Part shown: positions 27,389 to 34,638 of the stretch, one piece after another
Position numbering within the stretch: position 1 is the stretch's first letter
Layout of the letters: every line of letters starts with the position of its first letter
Assembly: GCA_964553925.1 (NCBI GenBank)
Contig: CAZKNR010000239.1
Location: 5,259-69,258 of the forward strand
From: DAISKN01 sp964553925
GTDB taxonomy: Bacteria > Acidobacteriota > Vicinamibacteria > Marinacidobacterales > SMYC01
Reading direction: 5' to 3'
DNA length: 64,000 nucleotides
Made by a program: the position numbers and the translations under genes
Notes under the pieces: model-generated
Told to the model about the DNA's origin: nothing
Seen by the model: only the letters and a program-made list of their open reading frames with translations
Database searches by the model: none

Positions 27389-27614
27389 CTCTTCGTGTCC
27401 TCGTATCCAGCGCTCTTTATCAGACATACGCGCCCACAGCTGCCCTTATCGCGCTACACGTCAGACCTCGCCAGATATCCCACGCCCTCAGCTTTGTGTT
27501 TTTGCACGTAAAGTCTGATGTAGACCTACGATACGAGCGACAATCGCTAACAAGCCAACCGGGTTATCCTGCAAACGGTCATGGCCTTTATCGGATACTC
27601 GAGTAGTAGACTTA
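27389..27614. other. Intergenic segment without recognised gene
   Basis: No coding frame of family character is visible on either strand. The segment is less GC-rich than its surroundings. It contains GCTAAC at about 27546 and GTTAGC near 27616, which are complementary six-mers that loosely recall recombination-site cores but lack the expected inner pair. It may hold the promoter of the antitoxin gene at 27615. Confidence 0.4.
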
Positions 27615-27896
27615 GTGTTAGCCCGGTTCAGTAGCCTCGCCGAAAGCGATAGAGCTAAACTGAGGGCAGCCAATGAGTGCCAGCCGATTTTGACGCAGTT
27701 TCGCGAGCTCCAATCCGACGAGAAGATTCATCTGGTGCAGGATCTTTGGGATGAGATCGCTGAGGAAGTCGCTCGCCGTCCATTGACCGAGGCTCAACGC
27801 CGCCTGCTGGACGAGCGGATTCTCGATGAGGAGCAGAACCCGGACGACTTCGAACCGTGGTCGAAGGCGAAGGAAGACATTCTCCGGAACCTGTGA
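27615..27896 (+). CDS. Addiction-module antitoxin component
   Basis: The 93-residue product contains ELQSDEKIHLVQDLWDEIAEEV, then RPLTEAQRRLLDERILDEEQ and NPDDFEPWSKAKEDIL. This is the pattern of the 'putative addiction module component' family (LP..E+L.LV..LWD.IA ... LT..Q...LD.RL...E.NP....W). The start is uncertain: the GTG at 27615 gives extra N-terminal residues, and a TTG near 27690 would give the family's usual length of about 70. Its TGA overlaps the GTG of the next frame, the normal arrangement with a RelE/ParE toxin, but that toxin is broken. Confidence 0.75.
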   Translation: MLARFSSLAESDRAKLRAANECQPILTQFRELQSDEKIHLVQDLWDEIAEEVARRPLTEAQRRLLDERILDEEQNPDDFEPWSKAKEDILRNL

Positions 27897-28116
27897 GCTA
27901 CGAGCTCGTCGTTCGAAGCCGCGCGAAGGCGGACATCCGGCGAGCTGCCAAGTGGTACGAGAAGAGGAAGCGCTCCCCGTCTTCTTGGATCCGATTGCAC
28001 GCATTCATGCCGATCCGGATCATTCCGAAGGCGAGCGGCGCGAGATCATCGTGGTCAGCTCCCAATTCGCTCACGAGGACGCACCGTGTGCCCTCGCCGA
28101 CGTGGGAGCAGATTGA
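27893..28116 (+). pseudogene. Chimeric toxin wreck: ParE/RelE N-terminus joined to a BrnT-like middle
   Basis: From the GTG at 27893 the first 25 codons read SYELVVRSRAKADIRRAAKWYEKR, cut short here at the conserved YEKR of ParE/RelE toxins. After 27967 that frame becomes nonsense. The frame one base over gives EALPVFLDPIARIHADPDHS then EGERREIIVVSS, which matches the conserved middle of BrnT toxins (EA..VFLDP.AR...DPDHS.GE.REIIVG). It ends at a TGA at 28114. Neither toxin is complete. The arrangement suggests recombination between two toxin genes, leaving the upstream antitoxin without its toxin. Confidence 0.6.
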
Positions 28117-28306
28117 AGCGGCTGTGCGTCGGCTCGATGGCTTCCGTCACCCATAGGTCTTCTTGCGACTGCGACTGCGAGAGGGCGCTGACGACAACGA
28201 GCATCTGGAGATCATGGGCGGCAAGGGAAGATACTGGGTCGCCGGGTCGATCAAGGGCAATACGCAACGCCGACTAACAAACCCCCTTGGTGGGAGAGTC
28301 AGTTGA
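28088..28306 (+). pseudogene. Small gene interrupted by an in-frame TAG
   Basis: The frame from 28088 reads SPTWEQIEAAVRRLDGFRHP, then TAG at 28154-28156. It continues in the same frame as VFLRLRLREGADDNEHLEIM, GGKGRYWVAGSIKGN and TQRRLTNP to a TGA at 28304. Both parts look protein-like, and 'W..IE.A.R.LDG' followed by 'L...GG..RY.V' recalls Imm1-type immunity or cassette proteins. A single TAC to TAG change (HPY to HP-stop) would explain it. It overlaps the end of the toxin wreck in another frame. The assignment to a family is tentative. Confidence 0.45.
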
Positions 28307-28427
28307 TGCTGTGCTCGCACCCGGGACTGGCCACGCCACTCAATCGCCGTCTTGGGCGAACAAGATCGAGGCGAGAAGGAAAGCGCGGGCGGCCCGGTGG
28401 CGGGGTTTGTGGCAGAATAGAGAGGAC

Positions 28428-28652
28428 ATGGAGAATCAGTACACCGGGGTCTTCGAGCAAGTTGGCGAGTGGTGGATCGGGCACGTCGAGGAGCTGCCCG
28501 GCTGCAACGTGCAGGAGCGCACGCTTGATGAAGTTCGGGAGAGCCTGAAGGAAGCCGTTCAGCTCATCGTGAGTGCCAACCGGGAACTGGCCAGGCGCGA
28601 GTCCGAGGGCCACCAGGTCGTCCGAGAGTCGCTGGCCGTCCCGGTTGAATGA
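28428..28652 (+). CDS. hicB: HicB-family antitoxin
   Basis: The ATG at 28428 follows GAGAGGA. The 74-residue product is a compact HicB partial RNase-H fold: YTGVFEQVGEWWIGHVEELP, GCNVQERTLDEVRESLKEAV and QLIVSANRELARR. It lacks a C-terminal DNA-binding domain, as in the short HicB class, so autoregulation would need another protein or the toxin complex. It is followed with a 4-nt overlap by hicA. Here the antitoxin comes first, the reverse of the E. coli order but common in other bacteria. Confidence 0.9.
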   Translation: MENQYTGVFEQVGEWWIGHVEELPGCNVQERTLDEVRESLKEAVQLIVSANRELARRESEGHQVVRESLAVPVE

Positions 28653-28840
28653 AGCGCACCGACCTGATTCGCCACCTAAGCGCTCACGGCTGCGAGCTCC
28701 TCCGGGAGGGCGGTCGTCATTCGATCTACTGGAACCCAGCCAACAGGCTTACCAGCGCCGTGCCTCGCCATGCCGAAATCGTCCTCCCTGTCGCGAATCG
28801 CATCTGCAAGGACCTGGGCATACCGCGCCCGGGGGAGTAG
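28649..28840 (+). CDS. hicA: HicA-family mRNA interferase toxin
   Basis: The 63-residue double-stranded-RNA-binding-fold toxin reads MKRTDLIRHLSAHGCELLRE, then GGRHSIYWNPANRLTSAVPR and HAEIVLPVANRICKDLGI. The catalytic His in GGRHSIY is present, and the length is normal. HicA cleaves mRNA when freed from HicB. The ATG overlaps the hicB stop (ATGA). The pair looks intact, in contrast to the broken toxin just upstream. Confidence 0.92.
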   Translation: MKRTDLIRHLSAHGCELLREGGRHSIYWNPANRLTSAVPRHAEIVLPVANRICKDLGIPRPGE

Positions 28841-28963
28841 CGACTTCAGCAGAGATCCGTGCCGTCGAACACGGGCATGGATCAGAGGAGCGGCGCTCTG
28901 GCCGAGCCGGGAGTGGCTGCTTGCGGCTCATCCACAGTGTTCGGCGGACACAGAGGGAGCGAC

Positions 28964-29266
28964 GTGACACGTCCACGGGTGCGTGCGGACTTCAACGGCC
29001 TCTTTCGCGAGATCCTGTGCCTGTCGCACAGCGACACTGCCGAGAACGAGACGGGAGCCGTTGTTCGATTGCATGCTGGCATGGTGCTCACAGCGTTTGA
29101 CAAGGACACCGACGATGAGGGCAAGCGTGATGACCTCATCGCTTCCGGCGTCGTCGAGCAGGCACCGGAGTGGCTTCAGTGCAACGGTTCTAGGTGGGTT
29201 CTCCGGATCGACGAGCTGGGTGTCAGGCATGAGTCGGACTTCGATATCGCACCTCCCAAGGCCTAG
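28964..29266 (+). CDS. Small conserved-looking protein of unknown function
   Basis: A GTG at 28964 with AGAGGGAG upstream starts a 100-residue product. It reads ETGAVVRLHAGMVLTAFDKD, TDDEGKRDDLIASGVVEQAP and EWLQCNGSRWVLRIDELGVR. The central part has the feel of a small beta-barrel domain (DLIASG.VE..P.WL.C.GSRW.L+ID), which I have seen in small proteins from mobile gene pools but cannot name. It has no signal peptide. It is the last gene of the accessory island before sbcC. Confidence 0.65.
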   Translation: MTRPRVRADFNGLFREILCLSHSDTAENETGAVVRLHAGMVLTAFDKDTDDEGKRDDLIASGVVEQAPEWLQCNGSRWVLRIDELGVRHESDFDIAPPKA

Positions 29267-29299
29267 GTCGGCTTTGCTCCTCTCGTGGAGAACGCCGGT

Positions 29300-29326
29300 G
29301 TTAGTTAGTTAGTTGGTTAAGTTAGG
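29300..29326 (+). repeat. GTTA tandem repeat
   Basis: A short run of GTTAGTTAGTTAGTT followed by GGTTAAGTTAGG lies in the 213 bp between the last island gene and sbcC. No other feature is seen in this gap. The ending GTTAGGC has the form of an integron core half-site, but no partner was found. Confidence 0.5.
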
Positions 29327-29470
29327 CGACAAGGAGCGATGGTTGGAGGGCTGCGACGAGCTTCACGTTGATCGACATCTGGACCGTCTGCCGATTTCAG
29401 CCTCCGAAAGCCGCACTCGGACGTTTGGTTCTGATCCTCGGTTGTTGGAGGCTGCCAGTTGCGATCGATT

Positions 29471-29615
29471 CGTGAGGAATCACAGCACCACTTTCGTAAC
29501 CGTCGAAGTCACCGGGTTTTTGGTCACACGATACTGCACCGGGATCGTGGCGGCGAGATTCTGCTGGTGGGTCACGATACCGACGACGCGCCCCCGCGAC
29601 CCGAGCTCCGCGATG
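29471..29615 (-). repeat. 145-bp direct repeat: sbcC 3' end, duplicated at 27174-27318
   Basis: The last 46 codons of sbcC and 9 bases beyond the stop are repeated 2.3 kb to the left in the same orientation, with about nine differences. The two copies bound the accessory island. The copies could come from tandem duplication of sbcCD followed by deletion, or from integration at the sbcC 3' end. Confidence 0.85.
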
Positions 29616-31858
29616 GCGGAGGCGACGACGTCGAGAGTCTCGTCGTCGAGGGTCCCGAACCCTTCGTCGAGGAACAGGGACTCGAGGCGAGCGGAGCCTT
29701 CGGCCGCGAGCTCGACCGTCTGCTCCGCGAGGGTGAGCGCGAGCGCGAGGGAGGCGAGAAACGTCTCGCCGCCTGAAAGCGTCCGCGCCGATCGCCTCTC
29801 GTCGGCATTCCGATGGTCTACGACCTCGAAGTTCAACCGCTCGTCATACTCGAAGGAGTACTGGCCACTCGAAAGCTCCTTGAGGATCGCGGTCGCGCCT
29901 TCGACGAGCCTCCCGAAGGCTTCCACCAGGAGCCAGCGCTCGAAACCCGTGGACCGGAGGTGCTGGCCGAGAGCTCCGGCGACGCTCGCCTCCTCGGTCT
30001 CTTTCTTCACGGCCTCTCGAAGACAAGACGCGCGCTCGAGAGCGCCCTCGATGCGCGTGACCTCCTGCTCGGCCTTGGCGAGCGCGGTCACGACGGCATC
30101 GCGCGGCCGTCCTGAAACGGCGATCTGGAGCCCGTGGCAGCGCGAGGCGATCTCGGAGAGCTTCCGCTCGCGCTCCGACTCCGCGGCCTTCGCCGCTTCC
30201 GCGGCTTTGTGGGAGGAGGCCGTCCGTCGGGGGAGCTCTTGCCGCGCCCATTCGGCGAGCTCGCTCCAGGCCGAAAGCAAGCTCTTCCGATCGGACGGAG
30301 GCGGTCCGAGAGGGGCGACGCGGTCTCGGGCTTCATCGAAGCGCCGAAACGCGCTGCGCTCCTCGGAGGAACGCTTCTCTACGTCGGCTGCGGCGCGCCG
30401 CTCCGCCTCCCGGGCGAGGCCGGCTCTCTCCCGTGCCTGAGCCCGGCCGGACTCGGCGGCGGCGATGGCGTCGAGCTTTGACGCGATCTCGGCGAGGGGC
30501 GGTGCCTTAAGGAGCTTCCGCTCGAGGGCCTCGATCTCCCCCGCGATCGTTCGCCCTTTCTGGACGGCGAGAGCCGCGCTCTTCGAAGCCTCCTGCCAGG
30601 CGCCATCGGCCCGCGTCTTTTCTCTCGCGGCCTTCGAGGCGGCTTTCTCCGCGCTCGTAAGAGCCGGCGGAAGCGCCTCTTTGGGGATCGCCTCGACGGC
30701 ACGCAGACACACCGGGCAGGGCTTCTTCTTCTCGAGATGGCCGCGGAGGTCGTGAGCCGCGAGCCGTCGACGCGCCTCTTCGAGGAGCTCTCGCGCCTTT
30801 TTCTCCTCCGCCTCGGCCGCGACCCTCTCCTTCTCGCTGCGCTCGAGCCCCAGACGAGCTTTTTCCGATTCGCGCTCCGCCTCTGAAAGGCGCCGGCGTC
30901 GATCTTCAAGCTCTTGATGACCGTGCTTCGACTCAGAGAGCAACGAGGCCTCGGGAAGTCGTGAGAATGCCTCCTCCGCGGCCGCGAGCGCGTCCTCGGC
31001 TTCGGCTTTCCCGCTCCGCGCCCGGGCGAGACCTTCGTGAGCGGCCGCGATCTTCTGCGAAAGACCTGCCGCATCCGCCGGCATCGGGATGCCCTCGAGG
31101 AGGCGCTTGTCGTCCTCCAGCTTCTCGGCGGCCTTCCCAAGCTCCTCGGCGCGCCGCCGGAGCGCCTCGAGCTCGGGCTCATCCGACTCGATCGCAATCC
31201 TCAGGGCCTCGAGCTCCGAAACCCGCGCTTTCGCCGCCTTCCTCGACTCCTCGCTCACGCCGGCCATTCTTTCGAGCTCTTCCCGGTGAAGCGCCGCCTT
31301 CTGCGCTGACTCGGCCTCACGGACTCGGGCCAGATTGCCAATCTTTTCGTAGACCCCGACTCCCAGGAGCTTCGTCAAGAGGTCCTGGCGATCCGCGGGC
31401 TTGTCGTGCAGAAACCGCGCGAACTCCCCTTGAGGCAGCACCACGCAGGTGGTGAACTGCGTGAAGTCGAGACCGACGATCTCTCTCACTCGCGCCGTCA
31501 CTTCGTCCGCGCTTGCCGCGAGGGTCCTTCCTTCGGATTCGAGCCGCGCTTCTCGAGTGGTGGCGCCGCCTCTCGTCCTTCGCACCACACGCACGGCGGT
31601 GTACTTCCGCCCTTCGACCGAAAAGTCGAACCGCACTTTCGCCTCGAGCTTCCCCTGGCTGATGACGGGATGCACCAGGTTGGGATTCCCGTAGCGGGAG
31701 ACGCTTCCGTAGAGCGCGAACGTGAGCGCGTCGATAAGGCTCGATTTCCCCGAGCCCGTGGGGCCGGTGAGAACGAACAAGTCGACTCCCTCGAAGTCGC
31801 AGACGGTGAGCTCTCGATACGCGGTGAAGCCTTCGAGCTCGAGCTTAATCGGGCGCAT
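29480..31858 (-). CDS. sbcC: Exonuclease subunit SbcC (Rad50-like ATPase)
   Basis: The 792-residue SMC-like ATPase shows Walker A GPTGSGKSS at residues 32-40 and LPQGEFARFL (the Q-loop region). Long coiled-coil arms run from about residue 190 to 640, with the zinc-hook CPVC near residue 380. The signature LSGGETFLASLALAL follows, then Walker B LFLDEGFGTLDDETLD and the C-terminal IVTHQQNLA. It is shorter than E. coli SbcC because its coiled coils are shorter. With SbcD it forms a complex that cuts DNA hairpins and processes double-strand breaks. It overlaps sbcD by 14 bp, so the two are co-translated. Confidence 0.96.
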   Translation of the reverse strand: MRPIKLELEGFTAYRELTVCDFEGVDLFVLTGPTGSGKSSLIDALTFALYGSVSRYGNPNLVHPVISQGKLEAKVRFDFSVEGRKYTAVRVVRRTRGGATTREARLESEGRTLAASADEVTARVREIVGLDFTQFTTCVVLPQGEFARFLHDKPADRQDLLTKLLGVGVYEKIGNLARVREAESAQKAALHREELERMAGVSEESRKAAKARVSELEALRIAIESDEPELEALRRRAEELGKAAEKLEDDKRLLEGIPMPADAAGLSQKIAAAHEGLARARSGKAEAEDALAAAEEAFSRLPEASLLSESKHGHQELEDRRRRLSEAERESEKARLGLERSEKERVAAEAEEKKARELLEEARRRLAAHDLRGHLEKKKPCPVCLRAVEAIPKEALPPALTSAEKAASKAAREKTRADGAWQEASKSAALAVQKGRTIAGEIEALERKLLKAPPLAEIASKLDAIAAAESGRAQARERAGLAREAERRAAADVEKRSSEERSAFRRFDEARDRVAPLGPPPSDRKSLLSAWSELAEWARQELPRRTASSHKAAEAAKAAESERERKLSEIASRCHGLQIAVSGRPRDAVVTALAKAEQEVTRIEGALERASCLREAVKKETEEASVAGALGQHLRSTGFERWLLVEAFGRLVEGATAILKELSSGQYSFEYDERLNFEVVDHRNADERRSARTLSGGETFLASLALALTLAEQTVELAAEGSARLESLFLDEGFGTLDDETLDVVASAIAELGSRGRVVGIVTHQQNLAATIPVQYRVTKNPVTSTVTKVVL

Positions 31859-32990
31859 GGACCTGGTCGAGAAGCTCGTCGAAGAGCGCGCGAATGCGGG
31901 CGTCGTCTGCTCCCCGCTCCTTCAAGTACTCGGCGAAAAGCTCGCCCGGCGAACGCCCGAGCCTCGGCTCCGGTCGGTCGGTCTCTCGCGTGCGGCCGGC
32001 GATGACGACGTCGACGGCGTTCGGGAGAAGCTCCCGGACCTTGTCGGCGAGCCCGGGAGCCGGGGCGGCGGAAACCTCGACCCGGAGGTAGGCGTCTCCG
32101 AGCTCGGGGGCGAGCCGCTCGATCTCGATGAGAGTCCCTTTCACGCGGCGAAGCCGTCTCCCCGAGCTCAGCGGCACGACCTCGACCTCGGCGGGTGTGT
32201 CCGGCACCGCTTCGATCAGGTTCACGCTCTTCACGTCGTCCGTCTCTCCGAAGTCGAGCTGGAGGGGCGAGCCCGAGTACCAGGCGGGGCAGGCGGCGGG
32301 GAGTTTCTGCGCCCGGTGGAGATGCCCGAGTGCTGTGTAGTGGAGCGAGCCCGGAAACGCGGTCGCGGGAATGCTGTACTCGAAGACGGTATGGGCCTGG
32401 CGCTCGCCGCCGCCGAGGACGCCGCCGTGAACCATGGCGTGCGCGAGGAGGACGTTCACGGCTTGTGGCGACGGCAGGAAGGCGCAGAGATGCTCGATCA
32501 CCCGCGTAGCCCGTTCGGCGTAGTCGCCCGCGTGCTGCGAGGCGTCCTTGGTCATGAGGTCTTCGGCTTTCACGATGCTGCGCTGGGAGAGAAACGGAAG
32601 AAGGGCGATCGAGGCGGCGCCCGCTTTCGTCTGGAGCGTGAGAACGCCGCCCTCCGAGGGCCGCGCCGGTTTCGCGAGCACGCGGATGTTGGTGAGCCGC
32701 ATCAGCGGCTCGACCGCTTCTAGCCTTCGGGCGTTGTCGTGGTTTCCCGAGATGGTAACGACCCACTCGCTCGCGCGCGATAGATCGAGAAGCGCGCGGT
32801 AGACGATCTCTTCGGCCTCGGGCCCGGGCGCGGCACCGTCGAAGAGATCGCCGGCGACGAGGACGATGTCTACCTTGCGGTCGCGGGCGATGGCCGCGAT
32901 CTCCGCGAGCACCTGACGGTGCTCCTCGGCGCGGCTCTTTCCTCGAAGGGTTTTCCCGACGTGCCAGTCGCCGGTATGAAGCAAGCGCAT
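31845..32990 (-). CDS. sbcD: Exonuclease subunit SbcD (Mre11-like nuclease)
   Basis: The 381-residue protein has all the calcineurin-like phosphoesterase motifs: LLHTGDWHVGKTLRG, VLVAGDLFDGAAPGPEA, VTISGNHDNARRL, VLLAHAMVHGG and YTALGHLHRAQ. The C-terminal capping domain (LIEIERLAPELGDAYLRVEV) follows. It is the Mn-dependent nuclease partner of SbcC. The ATG at 32990 begins at the strand leading to the first motif, as in homologues. It is first in the sbcDC operon. Confidence 0.96.
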   Translation of the reverse strand: MRLLHTGDWHVGKTLRGKSRAEEHRQVLAEIAAIARDRKVDIVLVAGDLFDGAAPGPEAEEIVYRALLDLSRASEWVVTISGNHDNARRLEAVEPLMRLTNIRVLAKPARPSEGGVLTLQTKAGAASIALLPFLSQRSIVKAEDLMTKDASQHAGDYAERATRVIEHLCAFLPSPQAVNVLLAHAMVHGGVLGGGERQAHTVFEYSIPATAFPGSLHYTALGHLHRAQKLPAACPAWYSGSPLQLDFGETDDVKSVNLIEAVPDTPAEVEVVPLSSGRRLRRVKGTLIEIERLAPELGDAYLRVEVSAAPAPGLADKVRELLPNAVDVVIAGRTRETDRPEPRLGRSPGELFAEYLKERGADDARIRALFDELLDQVHAPD

Positions 32991-33062
32991 TCGCAGAGCT
33001 ATGTTAGCCCTTCGAACGGACCGGCGGAGACTTCACTCGTCGTCGATTGCAGCGATTGCAGC

Positions 33063-33767
33063 TCAGCGCCGGCCGGATCGATCTTCGTTACTCGAGGGCA
33101 CCGCCACTTCGTGCGGTACTTTTGAAAGATCCCAGTCGATCACCAGGCCGCTGCCGATGCCCTTCACCGCCTTCGCGCCGTAGACCTTTTCGACGAAGTA
33201 CATGGCGACGTCGTAACTCTTGGCGCCTCCGACGGAGGTGAGCGCGTGCCCCGCGTCGACGAACGAGACGTCCCGGACGAGCTTCACCTTCGGGAACATC
33301 TGCTCGAAGCGATCCTGATCGCCGGGGAAGGTCGTCGCCCGGATGTCGTCCAGAAGCCCGGCCTTGGCCAGAACGAACGCCCCGTCGCACAGCGAGATGA
33401 CGTGCCGGGCTTTCGCTCCCGTCTCCGCCACCCAGCGGATGAGGCGCTTGTCCTCGAGGTCGGACCCCATGTTGTTCTTGGCGCTCGGTACGACGAGAAC
33501 GTCGATGGGCGGCGCGTTCTCGAGGGTGTAATCGGGCGTGATGCGGAGCCCTTCGAATGTCGTGACCGGTTCCGCCGAGAGCGCGACCGTGAAGACCCGC
33601 GGCGGCTTCTCGTCGTGAAACATCACGTGGTGGATGACGTCGAACGGCGCCATGAGCTCCGTGTTGTAGACGCCTTCGAGCATCAGGAACGCGACGTTCG
33701 CCGGACGGAAGCTCGACTCCGCCTCCGGCGCGGCTGATAACGCCGCCACCAGCATCGTCTGCAGCAT
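33063..33767 (-). CDS. DJ-1/PfpI (GATase1-like) family protein, probably exported
   Basis: The ATG at 33767 is preceded by GGAGG; a GTG 4 codons upstream actually contains that ribosome site. The 234-residue product starts with a hydrophobic leader (MLQTMLVAALSAAPEAESS). The GATase1-like core has VAFLMLEGVYNTELMAPFDV, VLVVPSAKNN and VISLCDGAFVLAKAGLLD (nucleophile Cys). ATTFPGDQDRFEQMFP and SVGGAKSYDVAMYFVEK complete it. It resembles the sensor domains of GlxA-type AraC regulators but lacks the HTH, and enzymes such as isonitrile hydratase share the fold. The activity is unknown. Confidence 0.85.
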   Translation of the reverse strand: MLQTMLVAALSAAPEAESSFRPANVAFLMLEGVYNTELMAPFDVIHHVMFHDEKPPRVFTVALSAEPVTTFEGLRITPDYTLENAPPIDVLVVPSAKNNMGSDLEDKRLIRWVAETGAKARHVISLCDGAFVLAKAGLLDDIRATTFPGDQDRFEQMFPKVKLVRDVSFVDAGHALTSVGGAKSYDVAMYFVEKVYGAKAVKGIGSGLVIDWDLSKVPHEVAVPSSNEDRSGRR

Positions 33768-33793
33768 CGCGACCTCCACAGGCGGCTAGTATG

Positions 33794-34609
33794 TCACTTC
33801 GGAGCGGGAGCTGCGAGGAGGTGCTCCACGACGCGCAGAAGGGCGCCGTCGCCGTACTCCGGGGCGCGGCGGCCGTTCACGAAGAAGGTAGGCGTCCCGG
33901 TGACGCCGAGGCCTCGCGCGAGAGCGATGTCTTCTTTTACCTTCAGAAGGTTCCCGGGGGCGGCCATGCATCGATTGAGCTCGTCGAGTTCGAGCGAGAG
34001 CTCGAGTGCGATGCGTCCGAGGGCGTCCTCCGAGAGCTCCGTCTCCCGGAAGAGCGCGTCGTGCGCCTGCCAGAAGAGCCCGGCGTCCGACAGTCCCGCG
34101 CAGCGCGCGAGAAGCGCGGCCTTGCAGGCGAATGGATGAAGCTGCTGCTGCAGCTCCTCGTGGCACGCGGTATCGATGGGAAAGTTCTTGAAGACCAGAC
34201 GAACGTCGTCCGGATGGTTCGCGAGAACCTCCTTGGCGGCCTCCGCGCCCTTGCGGCAGAACGGGCACTCGAAGTCGCTGAACTCCACCACGGTCACGGC
34301 GGCGCCTTCGGGGCCGAGGCTGAAATCACCGGATGAGACTTCGATCGCTCGCTGCGGCATCTGCTCGAAGTTCGCGATGGCGGTCGCGGCGACCTCCTCG
34401 GGGGGCGGCGGCGTCGGCGGAGCCGGGGGCGCGTCGCGCGGGATGTAGCGCCAAACGAGGGCGAGGATCAGGAGGAGCACGAGTCCTGCGAACGGGAGCA
34501 TCGAGAGGAAGAACGGCTCGTCTGAGCTTTTCTCGGGAGAGGTTTTTTCCGGGGAGGGGGTTTCTTGCGTCACGGAATCAGTATGCCATTCGGGGGGGGG
34601 AGTTGACAT
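33794..34609 (-). CDS. Membrane-anchored DsbA-like thioredoxin-fold oxidoreductase
   Basis: The 271-residue protein begins with a charged cytoplasmic tail and one transmembrane helix (SMLPFAGLVLLLILALVWRYI). A proline-rich linker leads to a periplasmic DsbA-type domain. The active site CPFC lies in VVEFSDFECPFCRKGAEAAK, and the cis-Pro loop is GVTGTPTFFVNGR. Two further cysteines (TACHEE, HPFACKAALLARC) are in the helical insert. It probably makes or isomerises disulfides in exported proteins. The N-terminal start is uncertain (ATG 34609 or GTG 34573). It is followed on the same strand by the PfpI gene, 26 bp away, as a probable operon. Confidence 0.9.
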   Translation of the reverse strand: MSTPPPEWHTDSVTQETPSPEKTSPEKSSDEPFFLSMLPFAGLVLLLILALVWRYIPRDAPPAPPTPPPPEEVAATAIANFEQMPQRAIEVSSGDFSLGPEGAAVTVVEFSDFECPFCRKGAEAAKEVLANHPDDVRLVFKNFPIDTACHEELQQQLHPFACKAALLARCAGLSDAGLFWQAHDALFRETELSEDALGRIALELSLELDELNRCMAAPGNLLKVKEDIALARGLGVTGTPTFFVNGRRAPEYGDGALLRVVEHLLAAPAPK

Positions 34610-34638
34610 CCCGGGGGTTGCCGACTTAAACCCTGGGT

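Noticed and set aside
27545..27625. attC-like hairpin GCTAAC...GTTAGC
   Set aside because: The outer six-mers pair, but the inner CCCGG boxes are in the wrong order for an attC site, so it is not listed as one.
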